The notes under the pieces: model-generated | The model's input: the letters and a program-made list of their open reading frames with translations, nothing else | Database searches by the model: none | What the model was told of the DNA's origin: nothing | Position numbers and translations under genes: made by a program | In this document: piece after piece, positions 44,442-56,832 of the stretch | How positions within the stretch are numbered: position 1 is the stretch's first letter | Layout of the letters: each line of letters starts with the position of its first letter | NCBI RefSeq assembly: GCF_002811245.1 | Contig: NZ_NIVQ01000001.1 | Coordinates: 62,001-126,000, forward strand | Direction: 5' to 3' | DNA: 64,000 nt | Source: Vibrio salilacus | GTDB lineage: Bacteria; Pseudomonadota; Gammaproteobacteria; Enterobacterales; Vibrionaceae

Positions 44442-47150
44442 ATGTGGATTCCTTCGAAATTGACGCGCCCTGGCCGACTGCATAACGCTATTGTCAGGCC
44501 AAGAGTACTAGATTTACTTCAGCAAGCGCCTTTTTACAAATTGGTACTGCTACGTTCCCCAGCAGGTTATGGCAAAACCACGATGGCCGCTCAATGGTTG
44601 TCTGACAAACCTCATGTCGGTTGGTACAGTCTTGATGACAGCGATAATGATTCATTCCGCTTTATGAATTATTTACTCCAAGCCCTGAACAAAGCCACCG
44701 ATGACAGCTGCCCAAACTCACAGAAACTGGCTGAAAAGCGTCAATTTTCATCGCTTCATTCGCTGTTTGGTGAAGTGTTCACTGAGATGTCCAACTTTCA
44801 TCAAGAGTGTTATTTGGTGCTCGATGATTACCACCTTATTGCTGATGATGACATTCACGAGGCGATGCGCTTTTTCCTTAAGCATATGCCAGATAACTTG
44901 ACCCTAGTTGTCACGAGCCGGGCATCGCCACCACTTGGCACCGCCAACTTACGCGTACGTGATTTGATGATCGAAATTGGGGATGAATTACTGGCGTTCG
45001 ATACCGAAGAAACGACACGATTCTTTAATCAACGAGTGAGCGATGGTATTGATGACACCACAGCCAACAATTTACGTAACTACGTTGAAGGCTGGCCGTC
45101 AGCGCTGCAACTCATCGCCCTGCAAGCTCAACATCAGCATAAAACCTTAGCCCAATCGGCGGAATCTTTTTCACAGTTTAATCACGCTCATCTGTGGGAC
45201 TATTTGGTTGAAGAGGTGTTTGACTTACTTGATCAAGAGACTCGCCAATTTTTACTGCAATGTTCGGTACTTGACCACTTTAACGATCATCTGGTGTCTG
45301 AATTGACCGAACGCGAAGACGCTCTGAGTATGATTGAATCTCTCAACCGCTTCGGCCTGTTTATTCATCCACTGGAAGGAGAGCAAAACTGGTACCGCTT
45401 CCACAATCTGTTTGCAGAATTTTTAGCGCATGAACGTACGGCGCGCATTCCACGTCAAGAAAAAGCCTTGCATCGCAAAGCCGCCAACGCTTGGCTGACT
45501 TTATCTTCGCCCCATCAAGCACTGCATCATGCGCAAGAAGCCAGAGACAGCCAGTTAACTGCGGATATTCTTAGTCAATATGGTTGGAAGATGTTTAACA
45601 GCGGTGAGCTACAGACATTAGAGAAAGCGATTAACTCTCTGACCTCTGAGCAACTTTATAGCGAGTCTAAGCTGTGCATGTTACAAGCTTGGCTGGCACA
45701 AAGTCAGCATAGATACAATGATGTCGGCGATCTTCTGGCCAAAACTGACGAGCAAATGGCCAAGCTTAATGTAGTGTTAAGCGCAAAAGAACAAGGGGAA
45801 TTTAATGCGTTACGCGCTCAGGTCGCCATCAATAAAAATCAACCTGAAAAAGCACTTGAGCTAGCGGAATTGGCATTGAGCCAACTTGATTCCACCGTCT
45901 ACCGGAGCCGCATTGTCGCGACCTCTGTGGTTGGTGAAGTTAACCACGTACTTGGCCACCTCAGTCGTGCGTTACCTATGATGCAGCAAACTGAAAAATT
46001 AGCACGTCAATATCAGGTCTATCATCAGGCATTATGGGCAATGCTGCAGCAAAGCGAAATCTTAATTGCCCAAGGCTATGTACAAGCGGCGTATGAAGTG
46101 CAGGACAATGCCTTTAAGTTGATTGAAGAACAACAACTTCATCAAGTGCCACTGCATGAATTCGTACTACGGGTGCGTGCGCAAATTCTGTGGTGTTGGA
46201 ACCGCCTTGAAGAGGCAGAAGAGTGCGCTTATAAGGGACTTGATGTGCTGGGTAATCATAGCCCAAGTAAGCACTTACATAGTTATTCGATGTTAGCGCG
46301 TATTGCGATTGGACGCGGCGAGATAGACAAAGCCGGTAAGTTTATCGACCAGATTATCCACCTTCTCAAACAATCGACCTATCATGTCGATTGGACAGCG
46401 AATGCGTCATTATCACTGATATTATTCTGGCAGACTCGCGGCGATCTCGACTCGATCGCGCAATGGCTAGAAACCACAGTTCGACCAGAGCAAGCTTGCA
46501 ACCACTTCACTCAACTGCAGTGGCGCAACATCGCGCGCGCACAGATTGCATTAGGCCTCTTTAAACAAGCGCACGACACGTTAGACTTTATTCAGCAACA
46601 AACACAAGAGAACGAACTACTGACCGACAAGAATCGCAACTTGATTGTTCAAGCAGTGTTGGCGATTTCCGAACACGATGAAGAACGAGCACACCAAGCG
46701 CTCAAGCAAGCGCTCGAACTGACCAATCAAACGGGAATGCTGGGTAATTTCTTAGTCGATGGTGCCAAAATTGGTCACATTCTTGAGAAACTCAACAACA
46801 AGAATGAACTGGGTGATCTAGAGCGCCACCGCGCTCAGCAACTACTCAAAGACATTTCAACCACTCAACGCAGCAGCTCTATCCACTTTGATGAAGAGTT
46901 TGTCGAAAAACTAGTCAATCATCCCAATATTCCTGAGCTGGTACGCACCAGCCCGCTGACTCAACGCGAATGGCAAGTACTGGGCCTTATCTATTCTGGT
47001 TTTAGTAACGAGCAGATCGCCCAAGAGTTAGATGTCGCCGGCACTACGATCAAAACGCATATTCGTAATCTGTATCAAAAACTCAATATCGCCAACCGCA
47101 AAGAAGCGATTAAAACTGCAGAAAACTTACTGCAACTGATGGGCTATTAA
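44442..47150 (+). CDS. malT: HTH-type transcriptional activator MalT
   Basis: A 902-residue STAND-family regulator that needs ATP and maltotriose to activate mal genes. The N-terminal NTPase has Walker [19 protein letters not shown] (about residues 32-49) and Walker [13 protein letters not shown] long alpha-helical repeat region (about 430-800) is the maltotriose-binding sensor. The C-terminal LuxR-type HTH is [20 protein letters not shown] followed by [14 protein letters not shown]. Length equals E. coli MalT (901). Divergent from malPQ and followed by a strong terminator. Confidence 0.97.
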   Translation: MWIPSKLTRPGRLHNAIVRPRVLDLLQQAPFYKLVLLRSPAGYGKTTMAAQWLSDKPHVGWYSLDDSDNDSFRFMNYLLQALNKATDDSCPNSQKLAEKRQFSSLHSLFGEVFTEMSNFHQECYLVLDDYHLIADDDIHEAMRFFLKHMPDNLTLVVTSRASPPLGTANLRVRDLMIEIGDELLAFDTEETTRFFNQRVSDGIDDTTANNLRNYVEGWPSALQLIALQAQHQHKTLAQSAESFSQFNHAHLWDYLVEEVFDLLDQETRQFLLQCSVLDHFNDHLVSELTEREDALSMIESLNRFGLFIHPLEGEQNWYRFHNLFAEFLAHERTARIPRQEKALHRKAANAWLTLSSPHQALHHAQEARDSQLTADILSQYGWKMFNSGELQTLEKAINSLTSEQLYSESKLCMLQAWLAQSQHRYNDVGDLLAKTDEQMAKLNVVLSAKEQGEFNALRAQVAINKNQPEKALELAELALSQLDSTVYRSRIVATSVVGEVNHVLGHLSRALPMMQQTEKLARQYQVYHQALWAMLQQSEILIAQGYVQAAYEVQDNAFKLIEEQQLHQVPLHEFVLRVRAQILWCWNRLEEAEECAYKGLDVLGNHSPSKHLHSYSMLARIAIGRGEIDKAGKFIDQIIHLLKQSTYHVDWTANASLSLILFWQTRGDLDSIAQWLETTVRPEQACNHFTQLQWRNIARAQIALGLFKQAHDTLDFIQQQTQENELLTDKNRNLIVQAVLAISEHDEERAHQALKQALELTNQTGMLGNFLVDGAKIGHILEKLNNKNELGDLERHRAQQLLKDISTTQRSSSIHFDEEFVEKLVNHPNIPELVRTSPLTQREWQVLGLIYSGFSNEQIAQELDVAGTTIKTHIRNLYQKLNIANRKEAIKTAENLLQLMGY

Positions 47151-47240
47151 CCGCTCGCCGTCATCAAGACAGCACTCTAAGCGCACGGCTCTACGCTTGG
47201 GCTTTTGCTCAATCATCAGAAATACACGTACCTAAAACGT

Positions 47241-47267
47241 AAAAAAGCGCCTAACTGGCGCTTTTTT
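47241..47267. terminator. Bidirectional terminator malT-yibL
   Basis: AAAAAAGCGCC/GGCGCTTTTTT with a 5-base loop, a symmetrical terminator between two convergent genes. Confidence 0.9.
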
Positions 47268-47281
47268 AAATCTTGTCTCGA

Positions 47282-47638
47282 TTAGAACTTCTTCGGAGCG
47301 TAACCTGTCATCGCTTCAAGCTTCAGCTCTTTGCCAAGTTTAGTCGTTGGGTGTACAACCACTAACCCTTTAACCGATTTTTTCAACTTGCCCATATCCG
47401 CTTGTTCAGCTTTGGTAATTGGACGAGAAAATGGCATATCAGTCAGAGTTTTACCCTCTTTGCTGATGTCATAGTTCTGTTTATGCTTCATGGCACTGGC
47501 TTTTTTGTTGAGCTTTTCTATTTCGTCAGTAAATTTGCTGATCATGTCCTGATCACCACGACCTTTGGCAGCCTCCAATTTGCGCTGACAAGTATCAATG
47601 CGATTATGTAGGTTTTGTAATTCTTGCTTAAGGCTCAT
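47282..47638 (-). CDS. yibL: YibL family ribosome-associated protein
   Basis: About 118 residues from the ATG at 47638 (MSLKQELQNLHNRID). An upstream ATG at 47683 is unlikely. The N-terminal half is a charged coiled coil (about residues 1-50), and the C-terminal half contains PFSRPITKAEQADMGKLKKS and VVHPTTKLGKEL, as in YibL of enterobacteria, which co-purifies with 50S ribosomes. The precise role is unknown. Its position beside malT is the same as I recall in V. cholerae. Confidence 0.87.
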   Translation of the reverse strand: MSLKQELQNLHNRIDTCQRKLEAAKGRGDQDMISKFTDEIEKLNKKASAMKHKQNYDISKEGKTLTDMPFSRPITKAEQADMGKLKKSVKGLVVVHPTTKLGKELKLEAMTGYAPKKF

Positions 47639-47941
47639 GGTTTTACTCTTATTGGAAACAGAAAAGGTCGGCGAGTGTAGCATAAGCTTGCTGACACTTC
47701 CCTAATTATCATCAACTATAGTCAGGTTAGCGTGGCTGGGCTTTTATCGCAACCAACCAGCAATATAGCCACTTTTGTGTCACGATAAAATCGATGAATG
47801 CCATCGACCACTTCGTGGCAGTAATGATGATTGAATAGAGTGAAACGGCGCAACCGTGGCAAACAGTTGGCATCATTACTTAAAACGCCTGTCACTGATC
47901 AATAGTTTTGATTAATGCGTAAAAATGGCAAAGGAGTAACG
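47639..47941. other. Intergenic region yibL-DCC gene
   Basis: This 303-base stretch between divergent genes shows no coding frame with a credible start and no strong hairpin. I see only promoter space and the AAAGGAG ribosome binding site of the DCC gene at its right edge. Confidence 0.5.
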
Positions 47942-48328
47942 ATGATAAAACTAACAATTTTCTACGACGGTCTTTGTCCGCTTTGCGTTAAAGAGATGGA
48001 CTCGCTACATCGTCATGACAAAAACCACGCCATTAAGCTGGTTGACACCCAGAGCAATGATATGCAGTTCTACCCTGCTATCGATAAATACCGTGCAGGG
48101 CAAATTCTGCATGGATTAAAACAAGATGGTCAGTTATTACTTGGGCTTGATGTAACTTATTATGCTTGGAAACTGGTCGGAAAAGGCTGGCTATACGCAC
48201 CATTGCGCTGGTCCTTGGTCAAACCACTAGCCGACTGGGCTTACCTCAAGTTTGCACGCAATCGTTATCGATGGTCTAAGCTGCTGACAGGTAAAAGTAA
48301 ATGTGAAGGCGGTCAATGTTCTCGCTAG
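47942..48328 (+). CDS. Thiol-disulfide oxidoreductase-like DCC family protein (DUF393)
   Basis: A 128-residue protein starting at the ATG after AAAGGAG. A frame start at 47915 is less likely. The N terminus LTIFYDGLCPLCVKEMDSL contains the DxxCPxC motif that names the DCC family, with a thioredoxin-like fold predicted for the family. A second CEGGQC pair lies at the C terminus. RAGQILHGLKQDGQLLLGLD and the PLADWAYLKFARNRYR tail are typical. A redox role is assumed from the CxxC motif, but no substrate is established. Confidence 0.87.
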   Translation: MIKLTIFYDGLCPLCVKEMDSLHRHDKNHAIKLVDTQSNDMQFYPAIDKYRAGQILHGLKQDGQLLLGLDVTYYAWKLVGKGWLYAPLRWSLVKPLADWAYLKFARNRYRWSKLLTGKSKCEGGQCSR

Positions 48329-48403
48329 ATATTAGTCATGTTCAGTCACGAAACATAAAAATACTCTCAAAACTCACAGTCATTCGTCGATACATTAGCT
48401 ATT

Positions 48404-48431
48404 CTTAATAGACAACTTTGTGTCTATTAAG
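48404..48431. repeat. Perfect 11-bp inverted repeat upstream of chemoreceptor gene
   Basis: CTTAATAGACA (48404-48414) and TGTCTATTAAG (48421-48431) surround a 6-base loop. No T run follows. It lies about 90 bases before the chemoreceptor start and may be an operator or a leader stem. Confidence 0.55.
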
Positions 48432-48517
48432 ATAAATCCAATTATATGGCTGTCTGGTGAGTATCTATTCCCGGCGCGAAGCCCTTATACGCTACTAGCT
48501 ACTAACAGGATGTTTGT

Positions 48518-50179
48518 ATGAGCTTTTCTATTCGTACCCGCCTTTATATTTTGGCTCTCGTTCCGCTGCTTGTGATCACTTTAGGTATGCTGGGGGTCAC
48601 TTACCTCAAAACCAACGAGCTCAACGCTCAACAAATCGAAGTTACTCGTTCAAATATGATGAATATGAAGAAAGAGGAACTAAAAAACTACATTCAAATG
48701 GCCAAATCCGCTATCACCCCTTTCCTACAGCGTGGCGCTTCGTTTGAAGAGGCTCTACCAACCTTAAAAGCTATCGAATATGGAGAGTCTGGCTATGTGT
48801 TCGGTTACAACTCAAAAGGTGTCCGCGTTGCTCTAGGAAAAAGCGACAAAGGGCTCGGTGACAACTTCTGGGAGCTACAGGACAGACAGGGCAATAGGTT
48901 TATTCAAGATTTGGTTCGCAACGCCAAAACCGGCAATTTTACCACTTATTACTTTCCCAAGCCGGGGCAAACACAAGCACTGCCTAAATTAGCCTATTCG
49001 GTCTTCATACCAGAGTGGGATGTCATACTTGGGACCGGTTTTTATACTGATGATATCGATGCAATTATTGCCGAAATGGAACGCTCCACAACCAGCGCTC
49101 TGCAAGCTACACTTTCAACGATTGTGCTTTTCTGTATTGTTATAGCCATTCTTGTCGCTGCGTTCGCGGTTGCGGTTAACCGTACCATTATGAAGCCGAT
49201 CGAGCTGTTCGATAAGTCCATCAGCTCTTTTGCCAGCGGTGATGCCGACCTAACCGCCCGTATGGAAGATTTTAAAGCGCCGGAGTTCTCTAAACTAAGT
49301 AGCAATTTCAATGCCTTTGTCGCCAGCCTACAAACCATTATTGGCAGTGTTAGTAATGTAGGTCAACAAGTGGTGTCTGAAACAACCGATATGTCGGCAC
49401 GCGCAGCAAAAGTGGATGAACTGGCTTCTGGCCAGCGAGAGGAAACAGAGCAAGTCGCCACTGCGATGACTGAAATGACCACCACAGCAAGTGAGATTTC
49501 AAACAACGCCAGCCAAGCAGCAGAATCAGCTAAACAGGCGGACGATAACGCTAAGGAAGCACAAAACATCGTGAACTCTGCGGCTCAGTCAGTCGAAGCC
49601 TTAGCACAAGAAGTCTCGCAAGCGAATGGCGTTGTTTCTCGCCTAGAGGGTGACGTACAAAATATTTCATCGTCTCTGGCAGTGATTCAGGATATTGCCG
49701 AGCAAACTAACCTACTGGCATTAAACGCCGCGATTGAGGCGGCAAGGGCAGGTGAGCAAGGTCGTGGATTTGCGGTCGTTGCCGATGAAGTCCGTAAGCT
49801 GGCTAGCCGAACACAAGACAGCACTGGTGAAATTCACCAGATGATTGAACAGCTCAAAGCCGCCTCTGACGATGCAGTGAAAGCGATGGAATCAAGCCAA
49901 AAACGGGGCGAAACCACGGTTGAAGAAGCAAACTCAGCGGCAAGAGCGTTGGTTAAAATTCAAGAATCGATCGGCACTATTATGGATATGAACTCGTTAA
50001 TCGCAACCGCAACTGAAGAACAGAGTTTGGTTGGTCAAGAAATTTCTCAACGCGTGGTGATCATTTCAGACCAAAGTTTGCGATCGGCAGAACTTGCCAA
50101 TGAAAACCGCGCTGGTAGCCAAGAGCTTAACCAAAGAGCGAATGAACTCTACGAGCTCGTTGATCGTTTTAAAGTGTAA
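48518..50179 (+). CDS. Methyl-accepting chemotaxis protein with single-Cache sensor
   Basis: A 553-residue chemoreceptor. The first membrane segment is at about residues 9-28, a periplasmic Cache-type domain spans about 35-190 ([19 protein letters not shown] and [18 protein letters not shown] are typical), the second membrane segment lies at about 192-215, and then a HAMP linker. The cytoplasmic signalling hairpin tip is intact in [20 protein letters not shown], followed by [15 protein letters not shown]. It links a small-molecule ligand to CheA/CheW. The C terminus lacks a CheR-docking pentapeptide. It ends in a strong terminator. Ligand unknown, possibly a carboxylate. Confidence 0.94.
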   Translation: MSFSIRTRLYILALVPLLVITLGMLGVTYLKTNELNAQQIEVTRSNMMNMKKEELKNYIQMAKSAITPFLQRGASFEEALPTLKAIEYGESGYVFGYNSKGVRVALGKSDKGLGDNFWELQDRQGNRFIQDLVRNAKTGNFTTYYFPKPGQTQALPKLAYSVFIPEWDVILGTGFYTDDIDAIIAEMERSTTSALQATLSTIVLFCIVIAILVAAFAVAVNRTIMKPIELFDKSISSFASGDADLTARMEDFKAPEFSKLSSNFNAFVASLQTIIGSVSNVGQQVVSETTDMSARAAKVDELASGQREETEQVATAMTEMTTTASEISNNASQAAESAKQADDNAKEAQNIVNSAAQSVEALAQEVSQANGVVSRLEGDVQNISSSLAVIQDIAEQTNLLALNAAIEAARAGEQGRGFAVVADEVRKLASRTQDSTGEIHQMIEQLKAASDDAVKAMESSQKRGETTVEEANSAARALVKIQESIGTIMDMNSLIATATEEQSLVGQEISQRVVIISDQSLRSAELANENRAGSQELNQRANELYELVDRFKV

Positions 50180-50198
50180 ACACTACATTGCTAGAATA

Positions 50199-50228
50199 AA
50201 TAAGCCCGCTAGAAAAAGCGGGCTTATT
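50199..50228. terminator. Terminator after chemoreceptor gene
   Basis: A 12-bp perfect stem AATAAGCCCGCT/AGCGGGCTTATT with a 6-base loop. Confidence 0.85.
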
Positions 50229-50336
50229 GTTGTGTCGACTCAAAAGATAAGTCTATACCGTGACTATGTACTGCAACACTCTCGAACGATACTAAGTCGC
50301 GCAACAAAGGCATCCTGAGATGCCCTTAACCTTGAG

Positions 50337-52568
<2,232 letters not shown>

Positions 52569-53297
52569 TCATTTTATGCCATATTTAACCAGTATTTTAT
52601 CAAAGGTGCCGTTTGTTTTGATTTCCGCTAAGCCTTTATTAAACGCATCGATGTACATCTGATGATTTGGGTTAGCTAACCCGGAAGTGATATGGAGCGA
52701 ATTAACGGATAAGGCATTGTCGGTAAACTCGAAGTCACTGAGATTCATGCCTGCCCCAGACAGGGTTGATTTTGCAACCAACTCGTCTTCTAGAGTTAAG
52801 TCAATGCGTTTCGCTAACAACTTCTTAGCGTTACCGACCAAATCATTCGCTTCAGGCTTGTTAAAGTTACTCGCCCCTAAAAACATATCACCATAACCAT
52901 AATCGCGGACAATCCCGACCGTTTTCCCGTTTAAACTATCCATGCCATTGTATTCAAAACTATCGCCTGCGCGTTTAATGAACTTGAGTGAGTTTTCCAA
53001 GTAAGGATCACTGTAACTTAAAAACGAAGTTCTTTCGGTGGTATACCACGTCGCCACTAACACATCGACTCGTCCCTCTTTTACCTCGTTTAATGCTCGA
53101 GCCCAAGGCATAATTTTGAAATCGAGCTGGTGTCCCTGAGACTTCAACGCTTCAGTTAGAATTTCTACTGAAACACCTGGGTTAGCTTTATCTTTTTGAA
53201 CAAAGGGCGCCCATGGGTCTTGTGCGGCCGTAATGGTTGCCGCTTGAGCTAGGAATGTAATAAAGGCCCCAAACACTAATATCAATAAACTTCTCAT
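52569..53297 (-). CDS. Solitary periplasmic amino-acid-type substrate-binding protein (SBP_bac_3)
   Basis: A 242-residue protein with a signal peptide (about residues 1-18, ending TFLAQA) and the two-lobe PBPb fold of polar amino-acid binding proteins. Landmarks are AAQDPWAPFVQKDKANPGVS, FKIMPWARALNEVKEGRVDV, DSLNGKTVGIVRDYGYGD and a C-terminal INAFNKGLAEIKTNGTFDKI-like part. No permease or ATPase gene is adjacent. It lies 21 bases downstream of a chemoreceptor gene in the same direction with GAGGA before its ATG, so it may present its ligand to that receptor rather than to a transporter. Confidence 0.9.
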   Translation of the reverse strand: MRSLLILVFGAFITFLAQAATITAAQDPWAPFVQKDKANPGVSVEILTEALKSQGHQLDFKIMPWARALNEVKEGRVDVLVATWYTTERTSFLSYSDPYLENSLKFIKRAGDSFEYNGMDSLNGKTVGIVRDYGYGDMFLGASNFNKPEANDLVGNAKKLLAKRIDLTLEDELVAKSTLSGAGMNLSDFEFTDNALSVNSLHITSGLANPNHQMYIDAFNKGLAEIKTNGTFDKILVKYGIK

Positions 53298-53318
53298 AAC
53301 GTATCCTCTATTGAATGG

Positions 53319-54854
53319 CTAAGTTCGAAATTTCGCCATATGGTTGGCGATATTCTGGCTTAAACTGAGTACTTCTTCCGTCCGTTTCGCATTAGTCGTC
53401 GCACCAGATGAAACATCATTGGTCGCTTCCGACGCTTCAACAATTGCTTGACTTATCTCTTCCACAGCCATTCGTTGCTCATCTGTCGCTTGCGAGATTT
53501 GGCCGCTTCTATCGGAAATAACGCTAATGAGATTCTGGACCTCATTGACCGACACTTGCGATTCACTCACTCGAGAGGCAGTCTGCTCAAGAAGCGTAGC
53601 AATACGAGTTAACTCATCTTCAACGGATTTGGTTGCCCCACCAAGCGCTACAATGTTTTTTTGAATCTGTTCAGTCGACTGGCTGGTTTTCACCGCAAGG
53701 TTACGCACTTCATCAGCCACAACCGCAAACCCACGCCCTTGGTCCCCAGCCCTTGCAGCCTCAATGGCGGCATTCAGTGCTAACAAGTTCGTTTGCTCAG
53801 AAATATCATTGATGACATTCAGTACTGTCGTTATTTTTTCCCCCTCCTCAATCAAGATGTGCATTTCTGCATTGACGTGATTCATCTCTTCACGCATGTT
53901 GATGATTTCATTGGCGGAGTGTTCAATCGATTGGTTTACATCCAAAGCCAAAGTCGTCGCAGTGTGAGCTTGCTGCGCTGTTTCTGCTGCGGTGTCAGCC
54001 ACGGTAGAAACCGATTGATTCAACTCAGTGGCTGCAGCGGCTACGGTGGTAAGCTGATGCTTTTGCATCTCTAATTTTTCAGCATTTACCCGTGCGGTTG
54101 AACCGTTGGCCGATGCTTTCTCGCCCAACGCTTCGGAAGATAAATTGACATCTTGTACTATCTGCCTTAAAGACTCAGTGAAGCTGTTAATCCCTTCCGT
54201 AATGGCATTAAACTCTCGGTATTTGGCTGGTGCAAGTTTATTGGTTAAATCGCCATTACCAGATGCTAGATTTTTAATTACCTCAGTAAGTTGTGCTATT
54301 GGTCGAATTACCGTCATCGATAGTACAACAACAATCACCACAGATAAGACGATATCGAGTACAATCAGCTCAATGATGCTAGTTTTAAGCGAGTCAGCGA
54401 GCTTAGTGTCTAAAGCATGGGTATCAAAGTAAACCACAACACTACCAACCGCATTCTCTTCTCCGTATTCAACAAAAGTGAGATTCGCCTTGATACTATT
54501 ATCGATTGAATAAGCGCCCTTGTTCTCAACATCAATAGTTTCACGCTCTTGGCTAGTGCTGTTTTGTGCAAGGAATAGTAGATCACTGCCCTCATTATCA
54601 ATCAACCGAATCGCCGATATTTCCGGGAGCTTAAGTTCGGCTGAAATGGACACCCTGGCTGACTCTAAATCGAAGTCCCAAACCGATTTAGGTAAACTAA
54701 TCATCATGCGCTGAGTGGTATTTTCTACCGATTGTTGTAGCTCTGACGTCAAGTCTTCTTTAAAACCTTGATACTTGATAAATGCAGAAATCAGCAATAC
54801 AAAAGTTAGCGCGATAATCACTTGGACAAGAAAGACTAATTTTAAACTTTTCAA
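53319..54854 (-). CDS. Methyl-accepting chemotaxis protein
   Basis: A 511-residue chemoreceptor with a TTG start preceded by AGGGA. Membrane segments lie at about residues 5-25 and 155-180. The periplasmic part between them (about 130 residues) is of uncertain fold. A HAMP linker ([20 protein letters not shown]) and the signalling domain follow, with the tip [20 protein letters not shown] and [19 protein letters not shown]. The 3' neighbour, 21 bases on, is a solitary periplasmic binding protein, suggesting a two-protein sensor. No CheR-docking peptide is seen at the C terminus. Confidence 0.93.
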   Translation of the reverse strand: MKSLKLVFLVQVIIALTFVLLISAFIKYQGFKEDLTSELQQSVENTTQRMMISLPKSVWDFDLESARVSISAELKLPEISAIRLIDNEGSDLLFLAQNSTSQERETIDVENKGAYSIDNSIKANLTFVEYGEENAVGSVVVYFDTHALDTKLADSLKTSIIELIVLDIVLSVVIVVVLSMTVIRPIAQLTEVIKNLASGNGDLTNKLAPAKYREFNAITEGINSFTESLRQIVQDVNLSSEALGEKASANGSTARVNAEKLEMQKHQLTTVAAAATELNQSVSTVADTAAETAQQAHTATTLALDVNQSIEHSANEIINMREEMNHVNAEMHILIEEGEKITTVLNVINDISEQTNLLALNAAIEAARAGDQGRGFAVVADEVRNLAVKTSQSTEQIQKNIVALGGATKSVEDELTRIATLLEQTASRVSESQVSVNEVQNLISVISDRSGQISQATDEQRMAVEEISQAIVEASEATNDVSSGATTNAKRTEEVLSLSQNIANHMAKFRT

Positions 54855-54983
54855 AACTGATCCCTTTAATTTTTAAGACCGATAATAAAAAGGTAGTTAT
54901 TGACTGATAAATAATCAACAAAAGTATTTAATGGAATTTAAGTCACACTTAATATTGCATTTTTAAGAAAGGGAGGATGAGGT

Positions 54984-55115
54984 TTATCGTTCTGATGAAT
55001 GTTGGTATTTATTGAGCAGAGATTGATTATCGAGTGTAATCGCATCAATATAGGCAAATGTGCTTTCCTGCTCCGCGACAAGTACCGCGAGTTGCTTAAG
55101 ACTAAGCCGCAGTAC
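54984..55115 (-). pseudogene. Short open fragment after trmH-type gene, possible gene remnant
   Basis: In minus-strand sense a stop-bounded 43-residue frame (LSLKQLAVLVAEQESTFAYI and following residues) looks protein-like but has no ATG/GTG/TTG start near its beginning. It is in the same frame as the RNA methyltransferase gene, separated from it by two stops. I do not recognise it. It may be the tail of a lost gene or chance. Confidence 0.3.
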
Positions 55116-55142
55116 TTATTCACGAGCAGGTCCAAGACACGA

Positions 55143-55874
55143 TTAGCCGTTTTGACGACGCATATTGTCGAGGATGATCCCAGTCGCCATCGCGACATTA
55201 AGAGACTCTGCGCCACCAAAGGCTGGAATGGTAATTTTATCGGTAACATATTGAGCCGCTGATTGACGAACACCATGCGACTCACTACCCATCAGCAAGA
55301 TACCTTCGGCAGCAAATTGCGTTTTATGTACGCTTTCACCTTCAAGGAACGCCCCGTAAACCGGTAGCCCTGTCTGTTGCAGGTAAGCAGGTAAATCCAA
55401 CTGACTGACCGTCACTCTGCCAAAGCTGCCCATGGTAGCGCTGATCGTCTTAGGATTATATGGGTCGGCACAGTCAGAACTGGCGACGATATGCTTAATG
55501 CCATACCAATCTGCAACACGGATAATAGTACCTAAATTACCAGGGTCAGAAACCCCATCCAATGCAATCATCAAACCTTGCGCTTTTGGTACTTCAATCT
55601 GAGGTATTGCCACCACGGCAATCGCCGCATTGTTGCTGACTAACGTACTGGCTTTGGTCAACTCATCCAAAGACGCTTCAATACACTCAAAGGGAAGCAA
55701 TGGGCGGTGCTCGGCTAAAAATTCTGTGGTGGCAAAAATTTGCTTTACCGTGAGGGGACTATTCACCAGTTCAAGAACGTTTTTCTCGCCTTGGACTAAG
55801 AATAAACCCTGCGTCTTACGCTGTTTCTTTTGGCCTAAAGCACGAAGTAATTTGAGTTGGTTTTTCGAAATCAT
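55143..55874 (-). CDS. TrmH/SpoU-family RNA 2'-O-methyltransferase (YsgA-like)
   Basis: A 243-residue enzyme with a short N-terminal RNA-binding part (KLLRALGQKKQRKTQGLFLVQGEK, about residues 8-31) and a C-terminal SPOUT domain. Motif 1 is LDGVSDPGNLGTIIRVADWYG, motif 2 ILLMGSESHGV and motif 3 IPAFGGAESLNVAMATGIIL, which together form the trefoil-knot AdoMet site. It methylates ribose 2'-OH of rRNA or tRNA. Best fit is the YsgA/RlmB side of the family, and the target nucleotide is not predictable. Stands alone on its strand. Confidence 0.9.
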   Translation of the reverse strand: MISKNQLKLLRALGQKKQRKTQGLFLVQGEKNVLELVNSPLTVKQIFATTEFLAEHRPLLPFECIEASLDELTKASTLVSNNAAIAVVAIPQIEVPKAQGLMIALDGVSDPGNLGTIIRVADWYGIKHIVASSDCADPYNPKTISATMGSFGRVTVSQLDLPAYLQQTGLPVYGAFLEGESVHKTQFAAEGILLMGSESHGVRQSAAQYVTDKITIPAFGGAESLNVAMATGIILDNMRRQNG

Positions 55875-56113
55875 AATATGTCCACGGTATGAGGGCTGGC
55901 AAATTAAAGCGCGGCAATTATAAAGTAAAGCCCCGCAGAGCTAAAGAGGCACAGACATAGAACTACCGGCCAGATCGAACCATATCGATTATTTTGACAG
56001 CCTTTTCGAAGTGATCCAGTTGATGGGTCTCAATCCAACGCTCTGTAATCACCAAGCTTCAGTCAGCTCACTCAATTTTATTTGGGTCATTTGTGTCCTG
56101 TGAAAATAAAGAC

Positions 56114-56138
56114 AAAAAAAGGACCTTGCGGCCCTTTC
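56114..56138 (-). terminator. Terminator after truncated phosphodiesterase
   Basis: AAAGGGCC/GGTCCTTT (one mismatch) with a 4-base loop in minus-strand sense, followed by seven T residues. Its presence indicates the fragment upstream was the 3' end of a normal gene. Confidence 0.75.
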
Positions 56139-56164
56139 AGTTGCTTATTGACGTCGTCTAAAAC

Positions 56165-56524
56165 TTAAATGTCCATACAGTTTGCATAGTACGTCACTGT
56201 TGATGGCCAATCACTGAATACACCTATTACACCGACCTCTTTTGCCAGTACATCAAGCACTTTCATCATGTCGCCATCACGTTTGATTTGCTCGGTCACC
56301 GATTGATAATACCAACCGCCACCTTGCGCTAAAGGGCCTGAACGTTCTAGCGTCCAAGCAATAATGTCAAGATCGGCTTGCTTGGCGAGCTTAGCGTAAT
56401 TGGATTCAACTATCTTGTTGTCATCGAGTTCAATCAGGGCGTAGAGAGGAGGAGAGATAATGTTAACCCCCTGCTTGTGTAGATCTTTCATATTCTCGAG
56501 GGAGGCGATATCTTTCTCTTTCAC
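56165..56524 (-). pseudogene. Truncated glycerophosphodiester phosphodiesterase (C-terminal remnant)
   Basis: A 119-residue frame that resembles only the last third of a GDPD-family TIM barrel: [20 protein letters not shown] and [19 protein letters not shown] (the usual GxxGxFSDxP end). An in-frame TGA immediately precedes the GTG. The 300 bases upstream, read in the other frames, show no further GDPD motifs, so the catalytic HR and E-x-D motifs are gone. The original terminator is still present. A non-functional relic of a GlpQ-like phosphodiesterase is the best reading. Confidence 0.75.
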
Positions 56525-56832
56525 TCAACACCATACGACTTTAAGTAGCAATTAATCAACAACACCAATGAAACATCACTACATTTTATTAATAAAGGTG
56601 TAAATGGCAGATCTGTGGCATAGATGGTTAGAAATCGTCGCTGTGCAGCGGGTTGGATTCAAGCACACTTTCGAGGCCACTATGATTCGCCAACACTATG
56701 ATTCGCCAAATAGACGCATATCGTGTTAAGCACGAGTTGGTTCAATATTTGCGTAATAAGTTCAATTCAAATTTGGCCGTTGGTCTATCTTTAATGGAGC
56801 AATGTACTGATTATCCACTAAGGAGTAGGAAT
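56525..56832. other. Region between phosphodiesterase remnant and hemerythrin chemoreceptor
   Basis: These 308 bases hold no recognisable gene. They include a 16-bp tandem duplication and the AAGGAG-type ribosome binding site of the next gene. An in-frame ATG at 56698 inside the duplicated unit could give a 45-residue longer protein but lacks a good ribosome binding site. Confidence 0.5.
56678..56709. repeat. 16-bp perfect tandem duplication
   Basis: CACTATGATTCGCCAA occurs twice head to tail (56678-56693 and 56694-56709), upstream of the hemerythrin chemoreceptor gene. Confidence 0.9.

Noticed and set aside
54938-55285. Frames of about 90-115 residues on both strands overlapping the RNA methyltransferase 3' end
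   Set aside because: They overlap a solid gene in other frames and lack start signals; only the short stop-bounded fragment at 54984-55115 looked coding-like.
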